Assembly (NCBI GenBank): GCA_024636935.1
Contig: JAGXGC010000032.1
Coordinates: forward strand, 1 to 48,707
From: Sideroxydans sp.
Lineage (GTDB): Bacteria > Pseudomonadota > Gammaproteobacteria > Burkholderiales > Gallionellaceae
Direction of reading: 5' to 3'
Length of the DNA: 48,707 nt
Positions 1 through 8,362 of this stretch are shown piece after piece (the stretch's first letter is position 1; every line of letters begins with the position of its first letter). The notes beneath the pieces are model-generated. The model saw only the letters and a list, made by a program, of their open reading frames with translations, was not told the DNA's origin and searched no databases. The translations under genes were made by a program, and so were the position numbers.

Positions 1-1
1 G

Positions 2-241
2 AAAAAAGTCGCAGCTAAGAAGCCAGTAGCGAAGAAAGTCGCGGCTAAGAAGCCAGTAGCGAAGAAAGTCGCAGCTAAGAAGCCAGTAGCGAAGAAAGTC
101 GCAGCTAAGAAGCCGGCAGCGAAGAAAGTCGCAGCTAAGAAGCCGGCAGCGAAGAAAGTCGCAGCTAAGAAGCCAGTAGCGAAGAAGGTCGCGGCTAAGA
201 AGCCAGTAGCGAAGAAAGTCGCAGCTAAGAAGCCCGCAGTA
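2..241 (+). repeat. 30-bp tandem repeat, eight near-identical units, in frame
   Basis: Eight consecutive units of about 30 bp begin at 2, 32, 62, 92, 122, 152, 182 and 212. They differ by a few bases, mainly gta/gca and cca/ccg/ccc changes and aaa/aag. The last unit has 3 extra bases. The period is a multiple of three, so copy-number change keeps the frame. The window starts inside this array, which is a typical place for a short-read assembly to break. Confidence 0.9.
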
Positions 242-358
242 GCGGCTAAGCCAGTTGCAGCGCCAGTCGCGGCAGCCCCGGCGCCTTCCGCTCCGCCGCC
301 AATTCGTCCGGCTGCGACCTGGCCCTTCCCGACACCAGGTATCAGCAAACCGAACTAA
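2..358 (+). CDS. Histone H1-like Lys/Ala/Pro repeat protein, 5' truncated
   Basis: The reading frame is open from base 2 to a TAA at 356-358, so only the C-terminal 118 codons are present. It consists of a 10-residue unit [10 protein letters not shown] repeated eight times (PAA in place of PVA in units 4 and 5, one extra residue in unit 8), then an Ala/Pro-rich linker and the end [12 protein letters not shown]. Such highly basic tails occur in bacterial histone H1-like or AlgP-like proteins, which bind DNA without sequence specificity; the WPFPT-type ending is familiar from betaproteobacterial members. DNA binding is inferred from charge and family resemblance only. The N-terminus lies outside the window, and repeat number may be wrong if the assembly collapsed here. 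Confidence 0.75.
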   Translation, partial: KKVAAKKPVAKKVAAKKPVAKKVAAKKPVAKKVAAKKPAAKKVAAKKPAAKKVAAKKPVAKKVAAKKPVAKKVAAKKPAVAAKPVAAPVAAAPAPSAPPPIRPAATWPFPTPGISKPN

Positions 359-380
359 GGCTGGTGGGAGGCTGTGAAAG

Positions 381-411
381 CAGCCCCGACTCGTAGCACA
401 AGTAGGGGCTG
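381..411. terminator. Stem-loop after the H1-like gene, weak terminator candidate
   Basis: CAGCCCC at 381-387 pairs with GGGGCTG at 405-411, with a further ACT/AGT pairing inside. It starts 22 bases after the stop codon of the H1-like gene. There is no clear T-run after it, so it is only a weak candidate for rho-independent termination and could instead be an RNA 3'-end stabiliser. Confidence 0.3.
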
Positions 412-787
412 GTTCACCATTTGTTTGCAAGCATGGCTTGCAGATGTTTTGCGCTTTGCGTAGTTAGCTGTCGTTTGAACGCGAATGCATGCGATGCAAT
501 CGCTCGTAATGCTATTGCTTTCGCACCTAAGACAGTGTTCAACATTCATGTAAATCATCACTATCCGCTTGAGGATTTGGCGAATTTAATTTTACTGCGA
601 GATGGTGCCTACCAAAGGATTTGCAAATTGACTATTCATGGATCAGGTGGCGGGTCATTCTTTTGCGTGCGCCCACACGGTTATCACTAACCAGCGGAAT
701 CTATTCCGCAAAGCTTCGAGCGTCACACAAGCGAGCACATTGCAGAGTGGGGTCAGAGAGACCGCTTCTATTGCGAAATGGCATGAT

Positions 788-810
788 ATTGACTGTAGCG
801 TATAGTCAAT
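788..810. promoter_or_regulatory. Inverted repeat upstream of pabB
   Basis: ATTGACT at 788-794 and AGTCAAT at 804-810 form a perfect 7-bp dyad with a 9-bp spacer, 19 bp before the pabB start. The left arm contains TTGACT, which would also serve as a -35 element, although no matching -10 follows. It could be a regulator site or an mRNA hairpin. Confidence 0.3.
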
Positions 811-828
811 TGCCCTTTTTCTTCCTGA

Positions 829-2229
829 ATGCAAGGTTCACCTGAATTATTTCGAATGCTATATAGCTCTCCTATCCCCTATCAGACAGATGCCAGCCAG
901 TACTTTGCTATTGTGCGTGATCGGCCATGGGCTGCGTGGCTAGATAGTGGCAACATAGGCCGTTTTGATCTGATTGTTGCTGATCCTGTTACCACGCTTG
1001 TCACAGAGGGTGGGCAGACTACGATAACCAAAGTGTCGAGCAGCGTTGTATCAAGGGACGATCCTTTCGAATTGCTGCGAACTGAATTGGGCGACGCAGA
1101 AGTGCCGGATATGGGCATCCCTTTTGCAGGAGGAGCATTAGGCTACTGGGGATATGACTTGGCGCGGGGCCTCCATTTGTTACCTGAATGCGCGAGCGAC
1201 GAAGAGCATCTGCCGCAGATGGCTGTGGGCATCTACGATTGGGCGATAGTCGTGGATCATCTAGAACGGGAGGCTCGCTTGGTGTCGCGCCTGAGGCATC
1301 CTGGGACAGAGGCGGCGCTAGAGCAGATACAAAAACAAATCAAAGGCTCCTTGTTGCCGACTTCGGGACGTGAGAAGTTTTGCGTGCAGGGAAAAGTCAC
1401 TTCCAATCTGTCTTCGGTCGAATATGAACTGGCATATAGCAAGGTGCAGACCTACTTGCTGGAGGGGGACTGTTATCAGGTCAATCTAGCACAGCGCTTC
1501 GAGGCCCCCGCTTCGGGTGATGCTTTCCAAGCCTATCAAGAATTGCGTCGGTCTAGCTCTGCGCCCTATTCCGCATTTCTTGATTGGCCGCAATTGCAGA
1601 TACTCTGCGCTTCCCCTGAGCGCTTCTTGCAAGTCCAACAGCGAAAAGTGGAAACTAAACCGATAAAAGGGACTCGTGCGCGCGCCTTGAATCCAGAAGA
1701 GGATGCACGTTTAGCTATCGACCTGATTCAAAATCCCAAAGATAGAGCGGAAAATTTGATGATTGTTGATTTGCTGCGTAACGACTTGAGCAAGAGTTGT
1801 GAGACAGGTTCAGTGCGCACGCCAAAGTTGTTTGAGTTGGAAAGCTATTCAAATGTGCATCACTTGGTGAGCACAGTCGAGGGAAAATTGCGAGAGAGCC
1901 GCGATGCATTGAATGTACTGCGAGACTGTTTCCCGGGAGGCTCTATCACCGGCGCTCCCAAACAACGGGCGATGGAGATCATTGAGCAGCTAGAGCCGAA
2001 TAGGCGGGGCATATATTGTGGCAGCATCGGCTATATCGGCTTCGATGGAGAAATGGATACCAATATTGCTATCAGAACGATGGTGTACTCACATGGAAAG
2101 ATACGTTGTTGGGCCGGCGGTGGGATTGTGGCGGATTCTCGCTGTAGTGAGGAGTATCAAGAGACTTTCGACAAAGCAAGCGTGATGCTTGAAATACTGC
2201 AGCGCTTCACGGTTCAAACAGACTACTGA
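829..2229 (+). CDS. pabB: Aminodeoxychorismate synthase component I
   Basis: The product makes 4-amino-4-deoxychorismate from chorismate and ammonia, the first step toward p-aminobenzoate and folate; it works with a glutamine amidotransferase (PabA) not in this window. The 466-residue protein has the chorismate-binding fold with PIKGTRAR (the PIKGT lysine typical of PabB), DLLRNDLSK, the GGSITGAPKQRAMEIIE motif, and the CGSIGYIGFDG, DTNIAIRT and GGGIVADS motifs near the C-terminus. Length fits stand-alone PabB rather than a PabB-PabC fusion. The start is uncertain: ATG 829 or ATG 856, neither with a strong ribosome binding site. It ends convergently with spoT, overlapping it by 7 bp. Confidence 0.93.
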   Translation: MQGSPELFRMLYSSPIPYQTDASQYFAIVRDRPWAAWLDSGNIGRFDLIVADPVTTLVTEGGQTTITKVSSSVVSRDDPFELLRTELGDAEVPDMGIPFAGGALGYWGYDLARGLHLLPECASDEEHLPQMAVGIYDWAIVVDHLEREARLVSRLRHPGTEAALEQIQKQIKGSLLPTSGREKFCVQGKVTSNLSSVEYELAYSKVQTYLLEGDCYQVNLAQRFEAPASGDAFQAYQELRRSSSAPYSAFLDWPQLQILCASPERFLQVQQRKVETKPIKGTRARALNPEEDARLAIDLIQNPKDRAENLMIVDLLRNDLSKSCETGSVRTPKLFELESYSNVHHLVSTVEGKLRESRDALNVLRDCFPGGSITGAPKQRAMEIIEQLEPNRRGIYCGSIGYIGFDGEMDTNIAIRTMVYSHGKIRCWAGGGIVADSRCSEEYQETFDKASVMLEILQRFTVQTDY

Positions 2230-4343
2230 CCTGCGTTCTTGAGTCGGGCGATACGCACTACTTCGGGTATCTTGCGCAGGTTGCGCAAGATATTTGCTAG
2301 ATGGAGGCGGTTGTTGACCTGCAAAGTAAAGTAGGTCCCCGTATATTCACCTTCGTTACTGAAGTTGACGTTCTCGATATTAGAGTCTGCGTCAGCAATG
2401 GCGGCAGCCACTTTGGCAAGCACGCCGCGCCGATTGGCAAGGACAAGTTTGATATTGACGTCAAATGTCCGAGTGATGTGCTTGTCCCACATCACGTCCA
2501 GCCACTGTTCGTTGCCGCGCCCCTTGCGCAGCGTCGGACAGTCGTGGGTGTGTACGATAAGGCCCTGGCCGCTTTTAATGATGCCGATGATGGGGTCGCC
2601 AGGAATTGGACGGCAGCATTTCGCAAATTGTACTGCCATGCCTTCCGTACCTTGAATGGTGACAACTGCATTGCCCAGTGCATCGCTGGAAATGGTATCG
2701 CCGATACTGGCGAGTTGTTTGGCGACCACCATGTTCAAACGGCGCCCCAGTCCGATATCAGCAAAAATATCCTGTCGAGATTTGACGCCGGTGTCGCGCA
2801 GCAATTTATCCCAATGCACATCATCCATATCAACCAGTTTCAGGCCGAGTGCATTGAATGCTTGCGATAGCAAACGCTCACCTAAGTGCGCAGATTCATT
2901 CAAATGCATGGTCTTCAAGGAGTGACGAATTTCGCTGCGAGCCTTGCTGGTGACGACGTAGCCAAGCCAAGCTGGGTTCGGGTGCGCTTGTGGGGCAGTG
3001 ATGATTTCAACGCGATCGCCATTGCGCAGTTCAGAGCGCAGAGGCACCAATTCGGAATTGACTTTGCAGGCAACGCAGCGATTTCCGATATCGGTATGGA
3101 CGGAGTAGGCAAAGTCGACTGTTGTAGCGCCCCGAGGCAGAGCGTAGATCTTGCCTTTGGGTGAGAACACATAAACCTCGTCAGGAAACAGATCGATTTT
3201 GAGATGTTCTAGAAACTCGACTGAATCCCCGCTTTGGGCAAGACTCTCCAGCAGGCTTTGCAGCCACTGGTGTGTCTTTTGCTGGAGTTCGTTGATCTGT
3301 GTGTCGGATGCTTTATATAGCCAATGCGATGCGACGCCGCTTTCCGCCAGTTTGTTCATCTCATGGGTGCGTATCTGCACCTCGATCGGTGTGCCAAAAG
3401 GACCGAACAAAGTCGTGTGCAACGACTGATAGCCATTCGCCTTGGGAATGGCGATGTAGTCTTTGAATTTACCCGGGAAAGGTTTGTACAGACTGTGTAG
3501 TACACCCAACGCAAAATAACAGGACGGGATGTCATTGACCAAAATTCTGAATCCGTAGATGTCCAGCACTTGAGCAAATGCCAATGACTTGCTTTGCATC
3601 TTCTGGTAGATACCGAAAAGATGCTTCTCGCGTCCCTTAACTTCAGCCTGAATATTATTCGCATCCAGACGCTGCCCGATGGATTCGAGTATCTTGCTGA
3701 CGACCTCGCGTCGATTGCCGCGTGCAACTTTGAGTGCTTTGGAGAGTACAGCATAGCGATTGGGGTGGAGGTATTTGAAGCTGAGATCTTCAAGCTCCTG
3801 ATAGATGGTGTTCAAGCCTAGGCGATTGGCGATTGGCGCGTAAATATCAATCGTTTCACGCGCGATGCGAGCGCTCTTATGGGCAGAAACAGAATCCAAT
3901 GTCCGCATGTTATGCAGACGGTCGGCAAGTTTGATAAGAATCACGCGCACATCGCGCGCCATCGCCATCAGCATCTTGCGGAAATTCTCCGCTTGGGCAT
4001 CTTCGAGCGTGTCGAACTTCAGCTTATCGATCTTGCTGAGCCCTTCGACCAAGTTGGATACAGCAGGGCCGAATCGCTCAGAGATATCTTCTATGGTGAC
4101 TGAAGTATCTTCAACCACATCGTGCAACAAGGCCGCGGTGATGGCATGCACGTCCAGATGTAAAGGCGTGAGAATTCGTGCAACCGCAATGGGGTGTGTG
4201 ACATAAGGTGCGCCGGACTGGCGCAATTGCCCTTCGTGGGCAGTATGGCTGAAATCCAGAGCCGATTGAATGAGTGCTACATCCTCTGCCCTAAGGTAGA
4301 CGGAGACTTCCTGCAGGAGGGCGGCAGCATCGGCTTGTGACAT
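2223..4343 (-). CDS. spoT: Bifunctional (p)ppGpp synthetase/hydrolase, SpoT/Rel type
   Basis: This enzyme sets the level of the alarmone (p)ppGpp. The 706-residue length matches SpoT (about 700). The N-terminal hydrolase domain keeps the metal-binding HD pair (H74, D75 in LLHDVVEDT) and KLADRLHNMRT. The synthetase domain has KFKDYIAIPKANGYQSLHT, the basic RxKD-like motif of bifunctional enzymes rather than the ExDD of RelA. A TGS domain (ALPRGATTVDFAYSVHT) and a C-terminal ACT domain (NRRGVLAKVAAAIADADSNI) follow. Conservation of the HD site argues for active hydrolysis. It is the last gene of the yicC-gmk-rpoZ-spoT run, 37 bp after rpoZ, the arrangement known from enterobacteria. Confidence 0.95.
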   Translation of the reverse strand: MSQADAAALLQEVSVYLRAEDVALIQSALDFSHTAHEGQLRQSGAPYVTHPIAVARILTPLHLDVHAITAALLHDVVEDTSVTIEDISERFGPAVSNLVEGLSKIDKLKFDTLEDAQAENFRKMLMAMARDVRVILIKLADRLHNMRTLDSVSAHKSARIARETIDIYAPIANRLGLNTIYQELEDLSFKYLHPNRYAVLSKALKVARGNRREVVSKILESIGQRLDANNIQAEVKGREKHLFGIYQKMQSKSLAFAQVLDIYGFRILVNDIPSCYFALGVLHSLYKPFPGKFKDYIAIPKANGYQSLHTTLFGPFGTPIEVQIRTHEMNKLAESGVASHWLYKASDTQINELQQKTHQWLQSLLESLAQSGDSVEFLEHLKIDLFPDEVYVFSPKGKIYALPRGATTVDFAYSVHTDIGNRCVACKVNSELVPLRSELRNGDRVEIITAPQAHPNPAWLGYVVTSKARSEIRHSLKTMHLNESAHLGERLLSQAFNALGLKLVDMDDVHWDKLLRDTGVKSRQDIFADIGLGRRLNMVVAKQLASIGDTISSDALGNAVVTIQGTEGMAVQFAKCCRPIPGDPIIGIIKSGQGLIVHTHDCPTLRKGRGNEQWLDVMWDKHITRTFDVNIKLVLANRRGVLAKVAAAIADADSNIENVNFSNEGEYTGTYFTLQVNNRLHLANILRNLRKIPEVVRIARLKNAGQ

Positions 4344-4380
4344 GGCGCGCTTCGCTGTGATCCTGCAGGGCGGTGCGGAA

Positions 4381-4587
4381 TCAGGCCATACCGCGATTCA
4401 GGATCTCGATGCCGACCTTGCCTTCACTGATTTCGCGCAGAGCGACAACAGTCGGCTTATCCTTGCTGGTCTCGACAAGATGGTTGGCGCCATTAGCCAG
4501 TTGACGGGCGCGGTACGCGGCAGCCAGTGTCAGCTCGAAGCGGTTAGGTATATAGGCCATGCAATCTTCGACGGTAATACGTGCCAT
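4381..4587 (-). CDS. rpoZ: DNA-directed RNA polymerase omega subunit
   Basis: The 68-residue protein begins [19 protein letters not shown] and contains [10 protein letters not shown] and [15 protein letters not shown], all characteristic of the omega subunit, which helps assembly of the beta' subunit and, in E. coli, forms part of a ppGpp binding site on RNA polymerase. A GGAG ribosome binding site precedes the ATG. It sits 3 bp after gmk and 37 bp before spoT, so ppGpp metabolism and a polymerase subunit that responds to it are co-transcribed. Confidence 0.96.
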   Translation of the reverse strand: MARITVEDCMAYIPNRFELTLAAAYRARQLANGANHLVETSKDKPTVVALREISEGKVGIEILNRGMA

Positions 4588-4590
4588 GAT

Positions 4591-5211
4591 TTAATTCTCC
4601 GGTGTCTGTAATTGGTTGATAAGTTGCTGGTGCCTAGCGATCTGTCTCGATCCGCGCAGGCGGGCGGCCAACACGACGGATTCAAGCTCGTGTAGTGCCC
4701 TGTTCAGGTCTTCGTTGATAATAACATAATCAAATTCCGCGACATGCGCCACATCGTCGCGCACAGCAGCGAGGCGCTTGGAAATCACGCTGATGTCGTC
4801 TGTGCCTCGTCCATTCAGTCTTTGCGCCAAGGCTTCCAGTGAGGGTGGCAGGATAAAGATAGAGAGGCACGCTGGGAAAATCTTACGTACCTGCGTCGCG
4901 CCCTGCCAGTCGATCTCGAGCAAGATGTCATTACCTTTTGCCGTTTCGTCGGCGATCCACTTTTGCGAAGTGCCATAGAAATTCCCATAGACTTCGGCGC
5001 TTTCAAGGAACTCTCCCCGCTGAGCCATTTCAAGAAAGGTCTCGCGGCTGATGAAATGGTAGTGTTTGCCATCTATCTCGCCGTCGCGTGGCGCACGGGT
5101 CGTATAGGAAACGGATAGCCCGATCTGGGGGTTATGCTTGAGCAAGGCGTGCACCAGACTGGTTTTTCCCGCGCCAGAAGGGGCGCTGATGACAATAAGA
5201 CTTCCTGGCAT
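4591..5211 (-). CDS. gmk: Guanylate kinase
   Basis: The enzyme phosphorylates GMP to GDP with ATP in the cytoplasm. At 206 residues it has the usual length. The P-loop is APSGAGKTS near the N-terminus, followed by the GMP-binding region SYTTRAPRDGEIDGKHYHF and the lid/NMP motif ILLEIDWQGATQVRK. It lies 9 bp after yicC and 3 bp before rpoZ. Its link to spoT makes sense because guanine nucleotides are the precursors of ppGpp. Confidence 0.96.
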   Translation of the reverse strand: MPGSLIVISAPSGAGKTSLVHALLKHNPQIGLSVSYTTRAPRDGEIDGKHYHFISRETFLEMAQRGEFLESAEVYGNFYGTSQKWIADETAKGNDILLEIDWQGATQVRKIFPACLSIFILPPSLEALAQRLNGRGTDDISVISKRLAAVRDDVAHVAEFDYVIINEDLNRALHELESVVLAARLRGSRQIARHQQLINQLQTPEN

Positions 5212-5220
5212 GCTGATCTC

Positions 5221-6087
5221 CTATTCGATGTTCTGGACTTGCTCGCGCATCTGCTCAATCAATAACTTGATATCCATCGCACAGCGCGAAACTTCTGTAT
5301 CCACTGATTTTGAGCCTAATGTGTTGGCTTCTCTGTGTAGTTCTTGCATCATGAAATCAAGGCGTTTGCCAACGATGCCGCCCTTGCTGATTACACGCTT
5401 AACTTCGACAAGGTGGGTGTGCAAGCGCGAGAGTTCTTCATCCACGTCGATCTTGCTGGCATATAGCGTGATCTCTTGGCGTACACGCTCGTCGTCTTCA
5501 CTGCCTAGCGCTTCGAGCAGGCGTGCGCGCAGCTTGGTTTCGTAGGCGGCGATAGCGCCGGGGATGCGCGGTGCGACGGCCAGCCGCAACTGTTCAATAC
5601 TTTCTACTCGTTCAAGCAGGAAACTGGCGAGCTTTTCCCCTTCGCGCTGTCGGGCGGAGGCAAAATCCTGCAAAGCTAGCTGGAGGGCGGTCGCAACAGC
5701 CGCATGAAGAGTTTCGCTGGAAGCGGAAGGATTCTCAGTCACGCCGTGCCATTTCAGGATCTCGGAAATCGTCAATTCCCCAGCTGCGGGCAGCACCTCG
5801 CGAACCTGAGTGCTCCAGGCGGAAAGCTGTTTAACGACATCAAGATTGATTCCACTTCCGAGTTGAGCAGAGGTGCGGGAGAGCAGATTGATGCGGCATT
5901 CGACCTTGCCACGACTGATCCTGGCAGAGATCTTTTCGCGCAACATGGGTTCCAGTGCGCGCAATTCGTCCGGCATCCGTAATTGCAGATCAAGATAGCG
6001 ATGATTGACTGAACGCAGCTCGAGCGACAGGGAGCCCGCATCAAGTTCTGCGGTGGCGACGGCATAGCCGGTCATGCTGAAAATCAT
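5221..6087 (-). CDS. yicC: YicC family protein (endoribonuclease-type)
   Basis: This is a conserved bacterial protein with an N-terminal YicC domain (MIFSMTGYA, SLELRSVNHRYLDLQLRMPDELR) and the C-terminal DUF1732 helical domain ending FMMQELHREANTLGSKSVD. Family members have been reported as endoribonucleases acting in RNA turnover; activity here is inferred. The ATG at 6085-6087 is chosen because GGAG lies 8 bases upstream, although the frame opens one TTG codon earlier. It is the first gene of the yicC-gmk-rpoZ-spoT operon, with a TATAAT hexamer about 45 bp upstream. Confidence 0.92.
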   Translation of the reverse strand: MIFSMTGYAVATAELDAGSLSLELRSVNHRYLDLQLRMPDELRALEPMLREKISARISRGKVECRINLLSRTSAQLGSGINLDVVKQLSAWSTQVREVLPAAGELTISEILKWHGVTENPSASSETLHAAVATALQLALQDFASARQREGEKLASFLLERVESIEQLRLAVAPRIPGAIAAYETKLRARLLEALGSEDDERVRQEITLYASKIDVDEELSRLHTHLVEVKRVISKGGIVGKRLDFMMQELHREANTLGSKSVDTEVSRCAMDIKLLIEQMREQVQNIE

Positions 6088-6131
6088 CAAAACTCCAAGC
6101 GGAAGGAAAAAAGACGGACTGAATCTGGCGC

Positions 6132-6137
6132 ATTATA
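6132..6137 (-). promoter_or_regulatory. Candidate -10 element for the yicC operon
   Basis: On the minus strand this hexamer reads TATAAT, 45 bp before the yicC ATG. The -35 region is not convincing. It sits in the 114-bp gap between the divergent yicC and PP2C genes, where promoters for both are expected. Confidence 0.35.
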
Positions 6138-6201
6138 TTACGATTGCGTCCAGTCGCCGCGTCCGCGCATCGTTGCGGGTAGGCTAACAGCGGGAAAATG
6201 A

Positions 6202-7005
6202 ATGAAGTTCGCTATTCACCAAGCCAACCATATCGGCGGGCGCAAATATAATCAGGATCGTGTGGGCTATGCCTACACCAATGATGCATTGCTGCTCGTG
6301 CTAGCGGATGGTATGGGCGGACATCTGCACGGCGAGATTGCGGCGCAAATAGCGGTCTATACCTTTATGCGCGCCTTTAGTCGACTGGAGCAAGGCAGGG
6401 TGAAGGAGCCCGAGGTGTTCCTGCGCGCGACAATGCGGGCTGGGCATGATGAGATTATCGACTATGCGCGTGAACAGAGTCTGGGTGGGAATCCTGGTAC
6501 TACATGCGTGGCAGCGCTGGTGCAGGATGGCAAGGTCTGGTTTGCTCATGCCGGAGATTCGCGCTTCTATTTGTTGCGCCAAGGGGCGGTACACGGCGTT
6601 ACGCATGATCACTCGGTAGTTCAGCAATGGGCGGATTGGGGGATCATCAGTCATGAAGAGATGCGTACCCATCCCGATCGCAACAAGATCACTAACTGCT
6701 TGGGCGGAGTGGAAGATATGTTCTATGCCGAAGTCGCCCCCAGTGTCGAAATGCTGGATGGAGATATGCTGTTGCTATGCAGCGACGGCTTCTGGAGTCC
6801 GTTGGAAGAGACAGAACTGACCAAGTTGCACGCAAGCAGTTATTTGCAAACCACACTGGGTGAGCTGATCGATGTGGCTATCTATCGCGAGGGTGCGCGT
6901 GCCGATAACACCACAGCAGTCGTGGCTAGGTTGGGCACGGCAGAAGCGGAGCATGCGACAGAATCTCCAGTGTGTGTGATCCTTGAAGAAGGGGCGGCCG
7001 TATAG
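6202..7005 (+). CDS. PP2C-family serine/threonine protein phosphatase
   Basis: The 267-residue soluble protein has the metal-binding and catalytic motifs of PPM/PP2C phosphatases: NQDR (17-20), LADGMGGH with D36, [26 protein letters not shown] and LLCSDGFW with its late aspartate. It should remove phosphate from serine or threonine in target proteins using two Mn or Mg ions. In several betaproteobacteria such a phosphatase near yicC and rph is paired with a Hanks-type kinase. No kinase gene is present here, so its partner must lie elsewhere. It is transcribed away from yicC and 53 bp upstream of rph. Confidence 0.9.
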   Translation: MKFAIHQANHIGGRKYNQDRVGYAYTNDALLLVLADGMGGHLHGEIAAQIAVYTFMRAFSRLEQGRVKEPEVFLRATMRAGHDEIIDYAREQSLGGNPGTTCVAALVQDGKVWFAHAGDSRFYLLRQGAVHGVTHDHSVVQQWADWGIISHEEMRTHPDRNKITNCLGGVEDMFYAEVAPSVEMLDGDMLLLCSDGFWSPLEETELTKLHASSYLQTTLGELIDVAIYREGARADNTTAVVARLGTAEAEHATESPVCVILEEGAAV

Positions 7006-7017
7006 ACAGCCGTGCGA

Positions 7018-7033
7018 GGCGGTATAATCCGCC
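7018..7033 (+). promoter_or_regulatory. TATAAT inside an inverted repeat before rph
   Basis: GGCGGTATAATCCGCC is a self-complementary block with a perfect TATAAT at 7023-7028, 30 bp before the rph start. TAGACA at 7003-7008 resembles a -35 but the spacing (14 bp) is short. It is a likely promoter core for rph-rdgB-hemW. Confidence 0.4.
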
Positions 7034-7058
7034 TTCGACTTTTTCACGGATTTACGCC

Positions 7059-7775
7059 ATGCGCCCAAGCCAAAGACAGCCGGATCAACTTCGCAACATC
7101 TGCATCACTCGCCACTACACCAAACATGCCGAAGGCTCGGTACTCATCGAGTGCGGCGATACCAAAGTCATTTGCACCGCCAGCGTGGAGGAACGCGTTC
7201 CTCCGCATAAGAAGGGCAGTGGCGAAGGCTGGGTGACGGCTGAGTACGGCATGCTGCCACGCTCGACTGGTAGTCGCATGGGCCGCGAAGCGGCCAGAGG
7301 CAAGCAATCCGGACGTACCCAAGAGATTCAACGTTTGATCGGGCGTAGCCTGCGTGCCGTGGTCGACCTTGCTAAGCTTGGCGAGCGCACCATCACGCTG
7401 GATTGTGATGTGATCCAGGCAGATGGCGGCACACGTACAGCTAGTATCACGGGCGCCTATGTCGCTTTGCATGATGCATTCAGCAGTCTAATGAAGCAGG
7501 GGCTAGTTAAAGAGAATCCCCTCAAGGATTCCGTTGCGGCTATCTCGGTCGGCATCTATCAAGGCACGCCAGTGCTCGATCTCGATTATCCGGAAGATTC
7601 CGATTGCGACACCGATATGAATGTGGTGATGCTAGGTAGCGGCCACTTTGTCGAAGTGCAGGGAACGGCTGAAGGCCATCCTTTCTCACGTGAAGAGATG
7701 GATACCTTGCTGGAATTGGCAAAGCTTGGCATCGAGCAACTGAGCGAGATGCAGCGCAAGGCTTTGGCGCAATGA
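7059..7775 (+). CDS. rph: Ribonuclease PH
   Basis: RNase PH trims the 3' ends of tRNA precursors by phosphorolysis. The 238-residue protein starts [20 protein letters not shown] and contains [14 protein letters not shown], the arginine-rich [17 protein letters not shown] segment, and [19 protein letters not shown] with the catalytic aspartates, plus [14 protein letters not shown] near the end. Length and motifs are full. Its stop overlaps the rdgB start in ATGA, indicating translational coupling. Confidence 0.97.
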   Translation: MRPSQRQPDQLRNICITRHYTKHAEGSVLIECGDTKVICTASVEERVPPHKKGSGEGWVTAEYGMLPRSTGSRMGREAARGKQSGRTQEIQRLIGRSLRAVVDLAKLGERTITLDCDVIQADGGTRTASITGAYVALHDAFSSLMKQGLVKENPLKDSVAAISVGIYQGTPVLDLDYPEDSDCDTDMNVVMLGSGHFVEVQGTAEGHPFSREEMDTLLELAKLGIEQLSEMQRKALAQ

Positions 7776-8362
7776 ACAAGCTGGTCATCGCTTCGAATAA
7801 CGCTGGCAAGTTGCGCGAATTCCAGCGCATGCTGGAGCCGCTTGGCATCGAAGTGTTGACGCAATCACAGCTTGGTATCTCTGAGGCGGAGGAGCCGCAC
7901 TGCACGTTCGTCGAGAATGCGCTGGCTAAGGCGCGGCATGTCAGTCGCGCCAGCGGTCTGCCCGCATTGGCGGATGATTCAGGCATCTGTGTGGATGCGT
8001 TGGGCGGTGCGCCCGGTGTGATCTCGGCACGTTATGCAGGTGACGATCCGAAGTCTGATGCAAGCAACAACGAGAAGCTGTTGCGAGATATGCGGGGCAT
8101 AACTGATCGCCGCGCGCATTACTACTGCGTGTTGGTTCTGGTGCGTCACGCCGACGACCCGCAGCCTTTGATCGCAGAGGGCGAATGGCAGGGCGAGATA
8201 TTCCACGAAGAACGTGGCGAGGGCGGCTTCGGCTACGATCCGATGTTCTGGTTGCCGCAGTTCGGCAAGACTGCCGCTGAACTCTCCCATGATGAAAAGG
8301 CACAGATCAGCCATCGCGCCAAGGCGCTGCAGGTGTTGATGCAGCGCTTTCCGCGTGCATGA
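7772..8362 (+). CDS. rdgB: XTP/dITP diphosphatase (RdgB/HAM1 type)
   Basis: This house-cleaning enzyme hydrolyses dITP, XTP and related non-canonical purine nucleotides to monophosphates and pyrophosphate. The 196-residue protein has [10 protein letters not shown] at the N-terminus, [46 protein letters not shown] and SHRAKAL, all diagnostic. It overlaps rph by 4 bp upstream and hemW by 4 bp downstream, so the three genes form one unit. Confidence 0.97.
   Translation: MNKLVIASNNAGKLREFQRMLEPLGIEVLTQSQLGISEAEEPHCTFVENALAKARHVSRASGLPALADDSGICVDALGGAPGVISARYAGDDPKSDASNNEKLLRDMRGITDRRAHYYCVLVLVRHADDPQPLIAEGEWQGEIFHEERGEGGFGYDPMFWLPQFGKTAAELSHDEKAQISHRAKALQVLMQRFPRA

Larger units (their letters stand above)
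359..828. other. 470-bp gene-free stretch between H1-like gene and pabB
   Basis: No convincing gene is seen here. The open frames present (up to 89 codons) show no ribosome binding site or family resemblance. The stretch holds three inverted repeats: the stem at 381-411, a perfect TGCAAGC/GCTTGCA hairpin with a 3-base loop at 426-442, and ATTGACT-N9-AGTCAAT at 788-810. The pabB promoter should lie in the last part, but no good -35/-10 pair stands out. Confidence 0.5.

Noticed and set aside
2..241. Regular direct repeats resembling a CRISPR array
   Set aside because: The units are contiguous without spacers and code in frame for a Lys/Ala repeat.
355..845. Open frames of 68-89 codons between the H1-like gene and pabB
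   Set aside because: No ribosome binding site, no family resemblance, unusual composition with many cysteines; more likely chance frames in a gap.
2301..2870. 189-codon plus-strand frame opposite spoT
   Set aside because: Antisense shadow of a clearly conserved gene, with no own signals.
7003..7028. TAGACA/TATAAT as a full promoter of rph
   Set aside because: The spacer is only 14 bp, so only the -10 is listed, with modest confidence.
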